Positions 36,901 through 51,500 of a stretch of DNA of 64,000 nt are shown here, in pieces. The translations under genes and the position numbers were made by a program. The notes beneath the pieces are model-generated. The model did not search any database and was not told the origin of the DNA. It saw nothing but the letters and a program-made list of their open reading frames with translations. Source of the stretch: Paraconiothyrium sp. Pb-2020. Taxonomy: Eukaryota; Ascomycota; Dothideomycetes; Pleosporales; Didymosphaeriaceae. Every line of letters starts with the position of its first letter. Positions within the stretch are counted from its first letter, which is position 1. The stretch covers positions 1,798,001-1,862,000 of the forward strand of contig JAJUBI010000001.1 in NCBI GenBank assembly GCA_022419385.1. The letters are read 5' to 3'.

Positions 36901-39900
36901 TACATTTAAAATAGTTAGAGCCCTATAGTATTTTTTATTCTATAGGTATCTAAAAAAAATAGTAAACTATAGCTCTGTGTAGATTACAGGCAGCTAAATA
37001 ATACTATAATTAAGAACTATACCTCTTACTATTAATTATAGAGCTTATAGACAGACTCTAGAAGACTAAGTAGTTTATAAAATTTAATATATATAATAGG
37101 TATTACTGCATACAAATAGTAAAAGAATATAAGTAAAAGACTATATTTAGAACCTAGTTTAGTCTCTATAAATATATAGTTATACCTTTTAGCTTAACTA
37201 ATGCACCCGCAACGTTCTAGGCGGTTATTAATAAGGCCTTATATAAATACTTAGATATATTCTGCACGTATACCTTAACAATATACTTATCTATTCTAGT
37301 AGAACACTAGAGGAATACATAGAATATATAAAAAGATACTTAAGAAGCTAAAGAGTATAATTACTATTATACCCTAATAAATATAAGTTTTACATTATAA
37401 AGATAGAGTACCTAAGATTTATTATCTTAAGGGAAGGAGTATCTATAATCTAAAGAAGATAGCTATATACATAAAATAGCTAGTTTCTAAGTTAGTAAAG
37501 AATATCTAATTCTTCCTAGGGTTTACTAACTTCTACTAGAAGTTTATTAAGAACTATTCTAAGATAACGGCACTATTAATAGATCTTATAAAGAAAAAGA
37601 ATAATAAGGTTATTTAGCTAATTATTAGAAGACTACTAGAGGTATTTAAAAGGTTAAAAGAAATATTTCTTATAGCACCTTTGCTCTAAATATTTAACCT
37701 AAAGAAACCTATAAGAGTAGAAACAGATATATTAGATTATATACTAGAAGTAATTCTCTTATAACTAGATAAAGATAGGAAATAAAGACTAGTATTCTAC
37801 TATTCCTAAAAGTTCTTAGGAGTAGAACTTAACTACAATGTTTATAATAAGAAACTACTAGTAGTAGTAGATGCCTTTAAATAGTAGAAAGCATAACTTA
37901 TAGAAGTATACTATAAAATAAAGGTATAGATAGACTACTAGAACCTTACTAGCTTTATAATAACTAAAAAGCTTAACTAAAGATAAGTATAATAGGTAGA
38001 ATTTCTAGCAAACTTTAACTTTGCAATTTACTATTAACTAGGAACTCTTAATAGCGCAGCCGACGCCTTAAGTAGAAAATTAAACCTAATAGAAAATAAG
38101 GCTAACCTCTATAACGCTATATTGTAAATATATAAAGATAGAATATTAGAATATAACTAACTAAAGATTAAAGTATAAGCCGCCTCTTTTTAGTATACTA
38201 GACCTAAGGTATATAACTTCTAAGATTACTCCCGGCTCTCTAAGAAATAAAGAGAGGAGTACAATCTATTCTAGAATAGTTTTAATAAAACTTAAAGAGA
38301 TTACAAATAAAGGATACTAATAAAAGACTAATATATACCTATCTTAATTAGGAAGCTACATAAATTAAGAAAATAGGGATATCTAGGTATTAAAGAAATA
38401 ATACGTTGCATTGTAAATAAATATACTATTCTAAAACTTAAATAACTAGTTACTAGGAAAATAAGCAACTATTTAGCATGTTATAAAAATAAGCCTAAGA
38501 GATATAAGCCTTATAGACTTCTATAACTATTACCTACAGCTAAAAGGCTATAGTAAAGTGTAATAATAGACTTTATAGTAAAACTTCTAAAATTACTATA
38601 GCTAGAAACTGGATGGATGTACAACACTATTATAGTAATAGTAGATTAACTTACTAAGGCAGTAAAGTTTAGGCCTATAGAAGAATTTATAATAGTAAAA
38701 GACCTTACTTATAAAGTTAATAATATACTGTTTACAGAATATAGGCCACCTAAAGAATTTATTATAAATTAAGATAAACTCTTTACATCTAAATATTAGA
38801 ATATATTTATAGCTATGTTAGGTATAAATAGGAAGCTATTAATAAGCTTTCACCTACAAATAGATAAATAGATAGAATAAATAAATTAGACACTAGAATA
38901 GTACTTATAATTCTATATTAATAAATAGTAAGACAATTAGGTTAAACTCTTACCTATAGCGCAATTAGTATATAATAGCACTAGGTTAGGCATAATAGGG
39001 TACTCCCTATACTATATAAACTATAGATATAAGCTAGTTGCTTATTAAAATCTAAAGAATATAGAAAGTATTTCTATAGAAGTATAAGATAAAGCTTAAA
39101 GAATAAGAGACCTATACCTTATACTATAGAATAGAATTATCTATAAGGCCCTCTTAATATCTAAAAATGCAAATAAATAAAGGATTAAGGGACTAATTTT
39201 TAAGAAGGGGGATAAAGTTTTTCTATTCTAGAAAAACCTTAAAATAAAATAACTAAGTAAAAAACTAGATTACTTAAGGGTAGGACCCTTTAAAGTATAA
39301 GAAGCTAAAGGGCTAGTTATAAATAAATTGCTTCTACCTATAGGCACTAAAGTATATACTACCTTTTATAAAAACCTTCTAGAACTAGTACTACTAGATA
39401 CTCTAATTAAGACTTAGCTAAAGCTAGAAGATAATAAGTATAAGGTTAAAAAGATTAAGGACCTATAAATAGTTAAGAGTTAGTAAAAATACCTAGTTAA
39501 ATAGAAAGGATAGCTAGAATAGTATAACACTTAGGAGCTAAAAGAAAACCTTATAAACTATAAGAAAATACTAAAAAACTTTTAAACTATAGTCTAAAAA
39601 GGTTAATTCTAAGGGAGTAATACTTTAGGAAGGTTACTCTAAGGTCTAAGTAAAAGGTAGAAAGATTAAAAAAAGAAGTATTAGCCTATAACTAGCCTAG
39701 ATTAGTTAAAGGTAAAAATAGTAATAGAATAGATAAAATATTAGTAACTTTACTCTTTAAGGCCTCCTTCTCTAAGTTCTCTATTATATTAGCTATATAA
39801 GTAATATATACTATAAAGAATTGCTTCTCTTTCTCTACTTAAGTAATCTTAAGGTAGAGGTAAGTAACTTTAGCTTTTATAAAAAGAAGAGTAAGCTACT

Positions 39901-40268
39901 TTAATTACTTTTTAGACTAAATATGCTTCTACTCTTTCTTAGAAATCTAGAGACTACACTTTATATAAACTATAATATATATAGTATACTCTCTAGTTAT
40001 AGTATCTATAAAATACTTAGAAATTTTCTCTTTTATATAACAGTTACACTTTATTTATATCTCTAGGCTATATAAATGTACCTTATTAGCATAAGTATAA
40101 TAGTAGTTAGTTAAGAATTATTTTAGTACCTTAGGTATAGTTAGGGAAGCGAGAAAAAGAAAAAGAATATAATAAGATAGAAGTTCTACCTTTAAAAAGA
40201 AACTGCGCTGCTAGAGGTTATAGAATAATACTAGAGTCTTAGGATAATAACTCTAAAGGGGGGGATAA
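33986..40268 (+). pseudogene. gag-pol relic of A2
   Basis: Gag is about 34000-35010 with a degraded zinc knuckle near 34925-34975. Protease lies near 36210 (D-P-S). RT is about 36890-37500, with small indels relative to A1 in the Y-L-D-D region (37250-37310), so the frame is shifted as well as stopped. RNase H and integrase occupy about 37700-39130, and the chromodomain is near 39490-39600. The polypurine tract lies at 40255-40268. Confidence 0.83.
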
Positions 40269-40765
40269 TATTATAATTATAATAAATTAAGACCTAGTAG
40301 AGGGGAATAATTATATATAGAATATTAGTAACGCCTTTATTACTAACTAGAGAACGGACACTAGTTAGTAGGGCTAATTAGCTAAGGTGTTACATAACTA
40401 GAATTCTGCTAAAAGAGTAGGATTCTAGAAGTAAGCTAGCTTAGTAGAATTACTTAAGATACTTCTACTAAGAGGATAGGATTTTCTAGAGTATAGTAAA
40501 ATAAGGGATTATAAGGATAATAAAGAATAGTATATAGTCTAAAGAGACTTTAGTATCTTTTATATTCTTTATAGTTAATTCTTCTATTATTAAAATTAAA
40601 GCATATCTTCTACATAAGATCTATTAGTCTTCTTATATAATTATTACCTTATCTCCTATAGTAAGGTTAAAATATTCTCTTATACTCTTTGTTGTCTATC
40701 TGCTTCTAATTACTGAATACCCGTAAGGCCGACCTAGGTTAGGTACATGAAACCCCCTTATAATA
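40269..40765 (+). repeat. Family A 3' LTR of A2
   Basis: It starts TATTATAATTATAATAA and ends CCCCCTTATAATA. It directly abuts the family F RT fragment. Confidence 0.85.
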
Positions 40766-41174
40766 TATACTCTACTAGGGCTTAATTTATATAGCCCTAA
40801 AAAGTAGTAGGTATATTAGTTAGGCTAAAAGGTATAATAGTATACTTAAAATAGCTATATTGCATTTAAAATACTATCTTCTACTTATTACCCTAATAGA
40901 TCTGTATTCTATAATAGGTATCTTTTAGGTCTAGCTTAGTAAAGTAGGTAGAGCCTAATAGTTAGTCTAGGGTCTTACTAATTAGGGGTAAGGCTAGGCA
41001 GTTTTTCTTAGTAACCTTATTTAAGCCTCTATAGTTTATATATAGGTATAGAGTGCCATCTTTCTTAGACATAAATAGTATAGGGGCGCCTATAGGGCTA
41101 GTACTTTTATAAATCTACTCTAGGTGTTACGCCTTTGCTAAGTAGTTATATAGAGTTTTAAGTTTCTTAGGGGA
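40766..41174 (-). pseudogene. Family F Gypsy RT fragment
   Basis: Minus-strand reading from 41174 gives 'SPIGAPILFVSKKDGTLYL', 'YINYRGLNKVTKK', 'FTKLDLKDTYYRIQI' and 'IIPFSLTNILTTFQGYIN', an N-terminal half of a Ty3/Gypsy reverse transcriptase. It stops before the Y-L-D-D motif, where A2 begins. It is richer in CpG and TpG than neighbouring copies. Confidence 0.8.
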
Positions 41175-41605
41175 TATTAAACTCCTTAAGGGTAGCTAGT
41201 CCTAAAAGGGTTAAGGTTGGTTCTTATGTAAGACAACTAAGAGGGGAAAAAAAAGTCTTATTAATATAGAAGTATCTTATAAAGTATAATAAGTTAATAA
41301 GGGAGCCTAAGTAAATTTAAATAATAGATTAATAAATAGGTTAAATATAAGTATAAAAGCCCTATACTTAAGCTCCTATATACTTAGTCTAGGTAATAGT
41401 TAACTATTACTTATTAACTATTACTTGTTAACTATTAGTTATATAGTTAATAGTTAACTATTACTTATTAACTATTAGTTACGTAACTTCCCTTAGTGCC
41501 TGGCGGCACAGTCAAAATATATACCCTACTCTAGGTAAGCTAATAGTAAGCATTATTATAATATAAAATAAAGTTCTAACTTTTACTTAGGTTTAGATTT
41601 TAATA
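41175..41605 (-). repeat. Family C LTR (3' LTR of minus-strand element)
   Basis: On the plus strand it starts TATTAAACTCC and ends TTTAGATTTTAATA, followed by the complement of the polypurine tract. It contains the palindromic TAATAGTTAACTATTA array near 41395-41485. Confidence 0.85.
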
Positions 41606-44600
41606 TATCCCCCTTCTTTGCAGATTTGTCTCTAAATTATATATTATAATTTACTGTTTATATAAGCGTAAGCCCCACATCTGCTAGTTTCTAGTAGGTA
41701 GCTATAATACCTTCTAACTTCTATTTCTATTAACTCTGTTTGTACAACAAAATCCTTAGGGCTAATATAACTGTAGAAGTTTCTTACCTTAGGTACACTA
41801 TAGAGTGTACTCTATATTATATATATCTAATTCTAGTCTAAAGTGTACTAAATATATTTATATTAGAAAGCTGTATATAAATATATTATAGTTCTCTCTA
41901 GATAAGACTTGCAAAGAGTATAAGAAGAAGGTTAAAGAGAATAAAAAAAAAATTAGTAACTATAATTACTTAGTTATTATAAAATAAAAGAATTTTAGTA
42001 TAGGCTAAAGAATATATATATAAGAAGACCTTATACCTTACTAATAAGTTAGCTAAGAATAGAGAGAAAATAAATATAGTGTTTTCTAACTATATTATTA
42101 CTAATGCCCTTATAGGTTTTTTTCTAACTATATAGTCTATAATAGATCTTATTAATAGTATAGTGTTCTTACTAATTCTAAATTTCTAGGTATATATAAA
42201 GCGTTTTTAGTACTTCTTTTATTAGCTATTTATAAAACTCTAGTAGTATTTACTAATAGTTACCTAGGTTATCCTCTAGTTTCTAAGTATTCTTACTATA
42301 TAGATACCCTTTCTACTTAATAAGGTACTTAGCTTATTTAAGGTTAATACTTAGTCGCATTTCTAAAATCTTTTTAACTTTAAATTTGTTTTCTTCCTTA
42401 GGCTAGTAATAGAAGGTAGTTTTAACTAGTATATTAGAGTCTGCTAGTTCTAATTAGTCTATATAGAATACTAGGTATACTTTTATATTTAGTAGTAGTT
42501 CTAACTTATAGTTTACTAGTAATATTTGTTTAGAAATATAAAATAGTCTAACTTTAATATAATCTAGTTTTTTGTGCTTTCTTTTCTAGGTTTAAAGATT
42601 CTTTATAAGTAGGTATACTTTATCCCCCTTCTTTAGCTAAGGTGCCATTTTTTATTTTTTATTTATATAAGAAATTGCTTACTATTAAGCTTTCTTAAGG
42701 TTTTCTTAGAGTTTTTTATAAATGTTCTTTATTTTTTCAGCTATCTTAATAGCTTATTCTATTTAGATATTTATAGGAAATATTTAATTAAAGAGATATA
42801 GGTGTTTACTATAATTTATATAAAATAGTGTATAGCCTATTACAGCTAATACCTTATTATTGTATACTAGTTATACTATTAGTAGTAAGGAAATCTAGTT
42901 ATTTTTCTAGTTATTATAGTAGATACGTAGGTATATTTCTATTATTTAGTTTATATATTCTGTTTGTCTATCTGTTTATAGATAATATAGTTAATACTTT
43001 CTTTTATTTTAATAAGTACTATAAGTATTATCTAGTAGTTTAATATAAAGAGTATCTCTATTGCTTATAATTATCTTAGGAATTCTATAATATCTAATAA
43101 GTTAATCTAGAATAAGAAAAGTAAGTTTCTTAGCTATAGTTATCTTAAGGCATAATATTAACTTAATGTACTTAGTAAGTTAATATATAATTACTAGAAT
43201 AGTGTTATATTTAGTTTCTATAACTAGGTTCTTAGATCTTAGTAATCTAGTAATAAAGTCTATTATAATATCTTTCTATAGGGCTGTTAGTATTTTAATT
43301 ACTTATATTTCTCTATATTTAAGATATATTATATATTTATTCTTTTAGCAGTCTGTGTATTTATATATAAGTTTATTACTACTTTCCTAATTTCTCTAAA
43401 GCTGTAATCTTATTAGATAAGTTCTATTATTTTCTTAATGCCCGGGTGTTTATATATAGGGTTATTATAGTATTATTAGATAATTTTTAGTTTATAGTTC
43501 CTTTAGTACTTCCCTTATAGCTATAAGAAGTTAGTTAAGTTCTACTATTAGTTCTAGAGATTTATCTTTAGTTTTATAAAGAATTATAGAGAAGGTCTTA
43601 ACCTTTCTTCTACTAAATTACTTTATCTACTAAGTACGTCTACTTATCTGTTTTCTTTTTCTGCTATATAGATTATTTTAAACTTATATTAGCTAGTAGT
43701 TTATAACTATCTTTATTATCTTAGTATAAGTTTCTTTATTATTGTAAACCTTAGGAGGTTCTTATAGTCCGTGTAGATTTCTAGTGTTAAATAACTAAGG
43801 GTGTAGATTCTTCTAGTATTTTAAGGCTTTTATAATTATATAGAGTTCTTTATTATATATATTATATTATATTTCTGTGTTATTAAATTTGCATAAGTAG
43901 TAGGTAATTAGGTACTATTTACTATTTTATTCTTATTATATATGCCTAGCGTAAGATTACTAGTATTTATTTTAAAGTATAGTAGTTCTCCGTCTCAAAG
44001 TATATAAGAACTAGTTCTATAATATATACTATCTTTAGAAGTTAGAATAACATTCTACACTTTATTATCTATTAAAAGGTGTATTCTTTTTTATAAGGTT
44101 TATTAGTAGTATTGTAACCTTTATATAGTCCTTAATAAATTGTCTGTTAAATCTACAGAATTCTAAGAATTCTTAGATATTTTTTATATTCTTTAGTATT
44201 AGCTAGTTCTTAATATATTTAACCTTACTTAGTGCCATCTTAATTCTATTTATAGTAATAATATATCCTAGAAATTTAAGTTGTTTAACATTAAATTAGT
44301 ATTTCTTAAGTTTAATTTATAGGTATACCTTATCTAGGGCTTTTAGTACTGTCTATATATATAATGTGTAGTTAGATTTGTTTTTAAAAAAGATAAGAAT
44401 ATTATCTATATATATAATAATAAATATATCTAGGTACTTATAGAGTATATAATTAATAAGTGCTTAAAAAGCTACTAGTATATTAGTAAGTCTAAATAGT
44501 ATAACCTTATATTTAAACAGTCTATAGTATAATTTAAATACTATCTTCTATTCTTTACCTTTCTTTATTCTAATAAGGTAGTATCTATCTTATAGGTCTA

Positions 44601-47550
44601 TTTTTATAAAGACCTTAGCTCTTAAGAGTCGGTCTCTAAGCTCTAAGATATTTAGTAATAGGTATTAATTTTAATTGTTATATTGTTAAGTCTTTAGTAA
44701 TTAATATATAGTTATAGTAATCTATTCTTCTTTGTAATAAATATAAAGGGGCTTACTGTAGGTAACTTTAATAGTTATATATATCCCTTTATAAGGTTTA
44801 TTTTAATAAATTCTTTTCTTACTGCAGTTTCTTTTCTAATTTACTATATAGTAGTCTAAAGGGTAGTATCTTCTCTTCTTCTAGGTCTATTATAAATTCT
44901 AGGGCTAATATTCTAGTAGGTTTACTTTACTAATCTTCTTTATAAATATATGTGTCTATACTTTTTTTATTTTATATTCTAAGGGGTGTACTGTCGTTCT
45001 CCTTCTTATACTTTATAACCTAGTAGTTTCTACTAGTGTCTACTAAAAATACTTTCTATTTTTTAACTTTCTATTATAGTATTATGTTGTTAATAACTCT
45101 CTTATCTACTATTAAACTCTGTTGTTATATAGGCCTTACTTATAATACACATTTACAGTAATTAAAGAATAGTTTCTTTAAACTCTAGTTAATATATAGG
45201 TTATATATTCTTAACTAAGATAGTTCTAGGATAATTTTATATATTAAGTTTTTTAATATATCTAGGCTAATTTGTTTCTTATATTCTTAAACATTTAGAA
45301 TTACTCTAACCTCTTTTGTAATCTAAGGTATCTTAGGTATTAGAGTTCTATTTATAATATAGAGTATATAGGGTTTTTCTTTATCTAGTATAATAAGTTC
45401 TGCTTTTCTTACTATTTAGTGTAATATAAAGTTTTTTTCTATTTTAGAATTTATAAGAGCTTTTATCTATAATTCTTTAAGCTAAACTAGTAGCTTAATT
45501 AATACTATACTTTTAAGGGTATTTAGTTCTCTAAAGGTGTTTTCTTACCTAAGCTATAGCACTTATAGGCTTTATAGGCCTCTAGGGCTAAGATCTAGTC
45601 TAAAAAAGAGTTATAGCTTTCTATTAGTAAGAGGTCTTTCTATTCTTCTTTTCTATATTCTTTTTAATCTTACTCTTTTTGCCTATTCTTTTTCTTTCTT
45701 TAGTTAGTGTAACTTCTTTTCTACTAATTAGTATTTAATTTAGAAGCTTTATTATTACTTATTATATCTAATTCTTTATGCACGTTAATAACTATTTATA
45801 GGATATTAGAATTTTTTCTAAACTTATAAATACACTTATTATTATAATATTCTATATAGTCTATATTTAAGTAGATATACTATTTCTTTTGTGTGCATAA
45901 GCTATTATATAGTATAGTAAGTACTATATTCTAAGCGTTATTTATATTAGAAAAATATAGTTATTTATATTTATTCTATAAGTGCTTATTGCATTTGTTA
46001 ATTAGGCAATTATACTATTTCTAGTAGTATTATTACTTACGCTGTAGTTACTTACCTCTATATAATTTTTTAGCTTAGTAGTAAATTAGGTACTAATTGT
46101 ACTTACATATTGCCTATTAGATATTTATGTAATACAGGTATTAATAGTCTAGGTAGTACTATAGTAAGTATTTAGGGTCCTTATTTTAGAAGTTTATATT
46201 AGGGTTCTAGTAAGCGTATTAGTAGTCCGCCATTCCCTATATATCTAATATAATAATTTCTGTTTAGTGTTAGTTATAACATTCTAGTAGTATAGAGAAT
46301 AAAGGTATAATTATTATAGGTAAAAGTATTACTTTTCTATCTCTTAGTTAGATTTATAGTTTATCTAAGTAGTTCTATATATTTAGTTAGTCTATAAAGA
46401 TTATTTCCTTGCTTTTTACTTATAGGTAAGATATTAGAAACTATTAAATTAGTTTAATATTTTTATCTTAGTCTTTCTCTATGTGCTTATATAGTTGTAA
46501 ATTCTAGAAATTCTCTAATTCTAATCTATTAAGCTTTAACTTACTAATAGTATTTATAACTATTTATTCTTTATTCTTTTTATTCTGTAGAATAGATAGT
46601 ATATTTAACTATCTAATAATTTTATTCTTAAATCTGCAGTTCCTGGCAATATAGCCTAGTTTACTATATATAAAACATGTGTAAGTCTTAGTCCCCTAGT
46701 GGGTTCTATCTAAGATGCGCTAGGTAGGCTTTTAAGGGCCTAATTTCTTTTCTTTTTCTTTACTTAAGTAATTAAACTAAATACCTTCTATAGCTAGTAG
46801 CTATAAGAATCTTATAATTAGTGTTGTAGTCCCTTTAGTAGCACCCTATAGACTATAGGCGGCTGTTGTCTAAAGCTAATATTTTATAGGTTTTATTAAA
46901 ATTTTTATTATAGGGCAAACTATTTCCTATTAATTCTAATTAATTTATTATATAGTTTATTAAGATTCCTAATAACTCCTCTACTATATAGAAGTTTCTT
47001 ATATATAGATCTCTTAAGTCCTTATTTATATATAATTATTAGGAATTTATTATTCTAGTTAAGCTGCATAGTATACTTTCTAAATTCTACTATATATTTA
47101 GCTATAGATTACTTTTATATAATAGTTTGGATTTTGCGTGCTATATATCTATTTTATTAGTAATTCTAAATATCTGCTTAAAATATTTCTTAAAATTAGA
47201 ATAGTCTTTAATAATATTAACTGTATTAGTATAGTTATTAATATATTTTTTATCTTCGTTTTCGTAGTCTATTTAAGATACTTAGTAATATATAGTTAAA
47301 TCTATTCTCTAGCGTCTTCTTGTATATACATAGCCGCGAAGATAACTTTCTTTTAACTAGTAAGTTCTTTACCTAGTTTATAGAAGTAAGTCTAATTAGA
47401 GAATCTAGATGTTAGTATAGTTATAATTACTATAATATAAGTTAGGTTTATATACTTTACTTTTAGAGTTACCTATTAGAGTAATAGTAACAGTATCTAA
47501 AGCTATAGAAGAGGTAGAAGTTCTTATTATTATATTAAGGGTATTTAAAA
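41606..47550 (-). pseudogene. gag-pol relic of family C(-)
   Basis: In minus-strand order: gag from 47550 to about 46560 with zinc knuckle near 46640-46690, protease near 45040, RT about 44770-44100, RNase H about 44000-43600, integrase about 43400-42660, chromodomain about 42330-42200. It is collinear with C at 20803-26767 and stopped throughout. The 71-codon plus-strand frame at 42828-43043 is antisense to integrase and is not a gene. Confidence 0.83.
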
Positions 47551-48016
47551 TATTAAACTTCTAAAGGGTAGCTAGTTCTAAAAGGGTTAAGGTTAGTTCT
47601 TAGGTAAGATAACTAAGAGGGAAGAAAGAGTCTTATTAATATAAAGTATCTTATAAAGTATAATAAGTTAATAAGGGAGCCTAAGTAATCTAAATAATAA
47701 TTAATAAATAGGTTAAATATAAGTATAAAAGCCTTATACTTAAGCTCCTATATACTTAGTCTAGGCAATAGTTATCTATTACTTATTAACTATGCTTATT
47801 AACTATTAGTTATATAGTTAATAGTTAACTATCGCTTATTAACTATTAGTTACGTGGTTAATAGTTAACTATTACTTATTAACTATTAGTTACGTAACTT
47901 CCCTTAGTGCCTAGTAGCACAGTCGAAATGTATACCCTACTCTAGGTAAGCCAATAGTAAGTATTATTATAATATAAAATAAGGTTCTAGCCCTCACTCA
48001 GGTCTAGATTCTAATA
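47551..48016 (-). repeat. Family C LTR (5' LTR of minus-strand element)
   Basis: It starts TATTAAACTTC and ends GTCTAGATTCTAATA on the plus strand. The internal array (about 47765-47895) is longer than in the 41175 copy. Confidence 0.85.
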
Positions 48017-48131
48017 ATATAATAGTATCTAGCTGCTGCTTAGTGCTTTAGAAATTTATAGTAGTAATACTAATATTATAGATAGTAGAGCTTTATACTA
48101 TTATAAAGTTAGGTATCTTTATAATAGATAA
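48017..48131 (-). pseudogene. Family F internal fragment between C(-) and B
   Basis: Short stretch between two insertions. It is contiguous with the F gag region at 55717 onward once the B element is removed, as the duplicated GATAA shows. It would lie between gag and RT of F. No domain is secure at this length. Confidence 0.5.
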
Positions 48132-48591
48132 TGTTACGGCTGCTATACTGTAATAAAATTATAGGAACTAATATAATAACAGCAGCAACTAGTTAGATTA
48201 TATAGATAAGTATTATAATTACAGGTTAGATACTAAGCATAATATAGACACGTAAGAAGAGTTATATAATTAAATCTATAAATTTATAGAATAAAGCTAT
48301 AGAGCCTAAATCTATAAAATCTATATATAGAGCCTATAGAGCCTAGGTTAGATAGCAGTATATAGAGATAATAGATTACTACTAGTAATTTCTTATTATT
48401 AATCTATAATACAGTTTACTATATCTAGTTTTCTTATAGAGATTACCCTTAAGTCTTAGTAATATATTTTTATTATAGTAATTAATTAATGTTTACTATA
48501 TATAACTTATATAACTCTATATACTACTTATCTCTTACTAGAAACCTAACTAGGCCGCAGCTTACTATAGTGTTAAGAAGGCCCTATTACA
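48132..48591 (+). repeat. Family B 5' LTR
   Basis: It starts TGTTACGGCTGCTATACTG and ends GGCCCTATTACA. The interior starts CTTTAATAATT, similar to the CTTTAA after the A LTR. Confidence 0.88.
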
Positions 48592-51500
48592 CTTTAATAA
48601 TTATATTTTAAGAGTCTCTATAGATATATACCTAAGTTACCCTTACTAAATAATAGCTCCTACAGTAAACTAACCATATTATTAGACCTAATAGACCTAG
48701 TCTAGATAAAGAAATAACTAACTACCTAAATAAAGAAAACTAAAGGCAAAAGGATACCTATAATAAGTTAGTAAAATAGTAAAAGTTATATTAGAAAGAA
48801 AGGGGGAAGGGGCTAATAAAATTATAAAAAGAATAAATCTAGTAAATAGAACTTAGAATAAGGAGCAGACCCTTAAAACTAGCTAATTTAGAAAAGTTTA
48901 ATAGAATAAAAACTAAGCTTAGGGGGTTTCTAGCCTCTATATCTCTTTATTTAGATTTAAATGAGAATACCTTAGAGAAAGAAGATTAGAAAGTGGCTTA
49001 TATAGTAATCTACTTTATAAGTAAAGTAATAGACTAGTTTAACAGTTACCTTATAAACTAGAGGACAAACTAAATAGATAACTAAAAAATAGAAACTAAC
49101 CTTATCTTTATAAGTTATACCTACTTTAAGTAAAAACTCTAATTAACCTTTAGCAATATTAACATAGAATATATAGCTAAATAAAAACTCTTAAAGCTCT
49201 AATAAACTAAGACAGTGGTAGCCTATATATTAGTGTTTAAATAGCTGGCTAATAAAGTCTTAAACTATAGGGAATAAGCTCTAATACAGAAGTTCTATAA
49301 AAAACTTAAGTTAGATATTAGGTATAAAATAATTAGAATAAAGAAACTAATAACTCTATTTATAATAATTAAATAAGCTGTCTAAGTAGACAATAAGTTA
49401 TTTCTATAGAAATAAGATAATAAAGAAAGAAGTAGATATAGTATAAATAGCTAAAACTATAAAACCTATAATAAAGGGGATCTAATAGTCTTAGATGCTA
49501 ATAAAGAAAAGGGATTAAGTTAGAATATAATAAAGAAAAAGTAATATAAAAAGGCGCTTACTTTAGCTATAGTAGAAGGGCTATATTACTAGAAACTACC
49601 TAAATAAAGGCTAGGAAAAGTCTATAAAAGGTACTAAGAAGGAACTAAAGAAATAAGAAACCTTAAAAGATACTAAAGAGAAACTAGCTAGTAGTAAGAA
49701 ATATAAGGCTACTTATTAGGGTAAGTATTTCTAAGATATATATATATTATATATAAAAATAAAAAAGGACATAGAGTACTAGCCTATAAAAGAAAGGCTA
49801 GTAGTAATTTAAGAAGAATAGATAATTTTATAGCTTAAGAAGTAAAACGCCTAGGTCCTAGAATTCTATAATACTAAAAATTTAGAGAATAAATCTAATA
49901 ATAATAAAGAAGATAGTAACTTAAATAAATTAGTAAATACCCTATTCTAGTTAACTCTAAGAGAAGATAAGCCCTTCTTCTTATTATTAGTATAGAAGGC
50001 ACTTATGTCCCCTAGTAAGAATATCTATATAGAAGAAATTAAAATATTTCTAGCCTACAGGACTAATATATAAGGCAGCCAGACTAGTTAAGACTAAAAA
50101 TATATAATAAATAATTAAGGGCTTACACTTCTATTATAAGAATTTATATAGAGAAACTATCTATAAGGTTTATAAAAACTAAAAGATCTAGTTTCTATAA
50201 AATATAAAGTTTATAAGCTTTAATAAATAGGTAGAATAAAACATAGTTCTAGTAAGGGAAATACTAAATAAATAAGAATAGACCTAGATTACTAATAAAA
50301 TTAAGTAGGTAGATAGAGCTTACACACCTTAAGTTATAATAAAGTACTAAATCCTAATTAGGGAAGAATGCTTAGACAGACTAATAGAACTAATAAAAGG
50401 GGATAACTTTTAAATACTAACTAAATACTTAGCACATTACAAGTTATTATAGATATTATATATTATAGATGATTATCTAATATACCTAACTCTAAAGAGA
50501 AAATATTACGCCTTTCTAATATAAGTAATAGATAATCCCCACAATAACTTTATTCTAAGAGATAAAGTATATAGATAGTATTTAGAAAAAAAGTGTAGGG
50601 GATACCTAGTACTAGCCCCTAGACCCCTCTTACTAATTAAATATATAAAAGGGCAACCTTAGTATAAGTACCTTAAGAATAAATGCCCTTAGTATATAGT
50701 AAAAAAGATATAAATAAAGTACTAGCTAAAAGATAAGAAAGCCTCAAGGGGTATATAGGGACTATATATTATAATTTAAGGAGAATACTAGGAAAAACTA
50801 ATTAGGGTAATAATTAATAGTAGAGTAATATAAAACTTTATCTCTAAGGACTTTATAGAAGACAAAGAACTCTACTACACTAATAAAATAGAGAAAAGAA
50901 CTCTATTTAATATTAAGAAACTACCTTTTTAGAAGTAAATCTATATAGAAACAACACTAGGAACCTTCCTATCTAAAGAACTAGTTATTAATAACTTTAT
51001 TATAGACTTAGCTAAAATAGATAATTAGTAAAATATAATTCTAAGAATGCTATAGCTAAAGTAGGTTAACCTAACTATTTACTAGAGAATAAAATAAGTC
51101 TAATACCTATATTAGTTAACAGTAAATAAGGAACTCACCCTAGAGATACTAAATTAATACTAGAGGTTTATAGATATCTTTAATAAACTAGAAGGATACC
51201 TCCTAGAATACGCTAAATAGGACTGCGAAATTAGACTAGAAGCAGGAAAATAACCTATATAGGAACTAGTATATAAAATAACTAAATAAGAACTTAAGGT
51301 TACTAAATAGTATATTAAGAATAACCTTAAATAGAAATATATCTAGCCTTCTTAGTCTTCTGCTGCTTATATGTTACAATTATAACAGATTGAGACCTAG
51401 TAGAAGGAAATAATTACGTGTAGAATATTAGCAACACCTTTATTGCTAACTAGAGGATAGACGCTAGTTAGTAGGGCTAATTAGCTAATACGTTACATAA

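Larger units (their letters stand above)
33489..40765 (+). mobile_element. Family A Ty3/Gypsy chromovirus A2, near full length
   Basis: LTRs lie at 33489-33985 and 40269-40765, both 497 bp, with a 6.3-kb plus-strand interior collinear with A1. The flanks CTAGA and TATAC do not match, and about 400 bp of the family F host is missing at the insertion point, so the target was deleted or the element recombined. All frames contain stops. Confidence 0.88.
41175..48016 (-). mobile_element. Family C Ty3/Gypsy chromovirus, complete, minus strand
   Basis: LTRs lie at 41175-41605 and 47551-48016. The interior mirrors the plus-strand C at 20332, with the polypurine tract adjoining the left LTR. The flanks (GGGGA left, ATATA right) do not form a clear target-site duplication. 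Both sides seem to be family F sequence. Confidence 0.88.

Noticed and set aside
42828..43043. 71-codon hydrophobic frame on the plus strand
   Set aside because: Antisense to integrase of the inverted C element. Its composition (I, Y, L, F) is what AT-rich DNA yields by chance.
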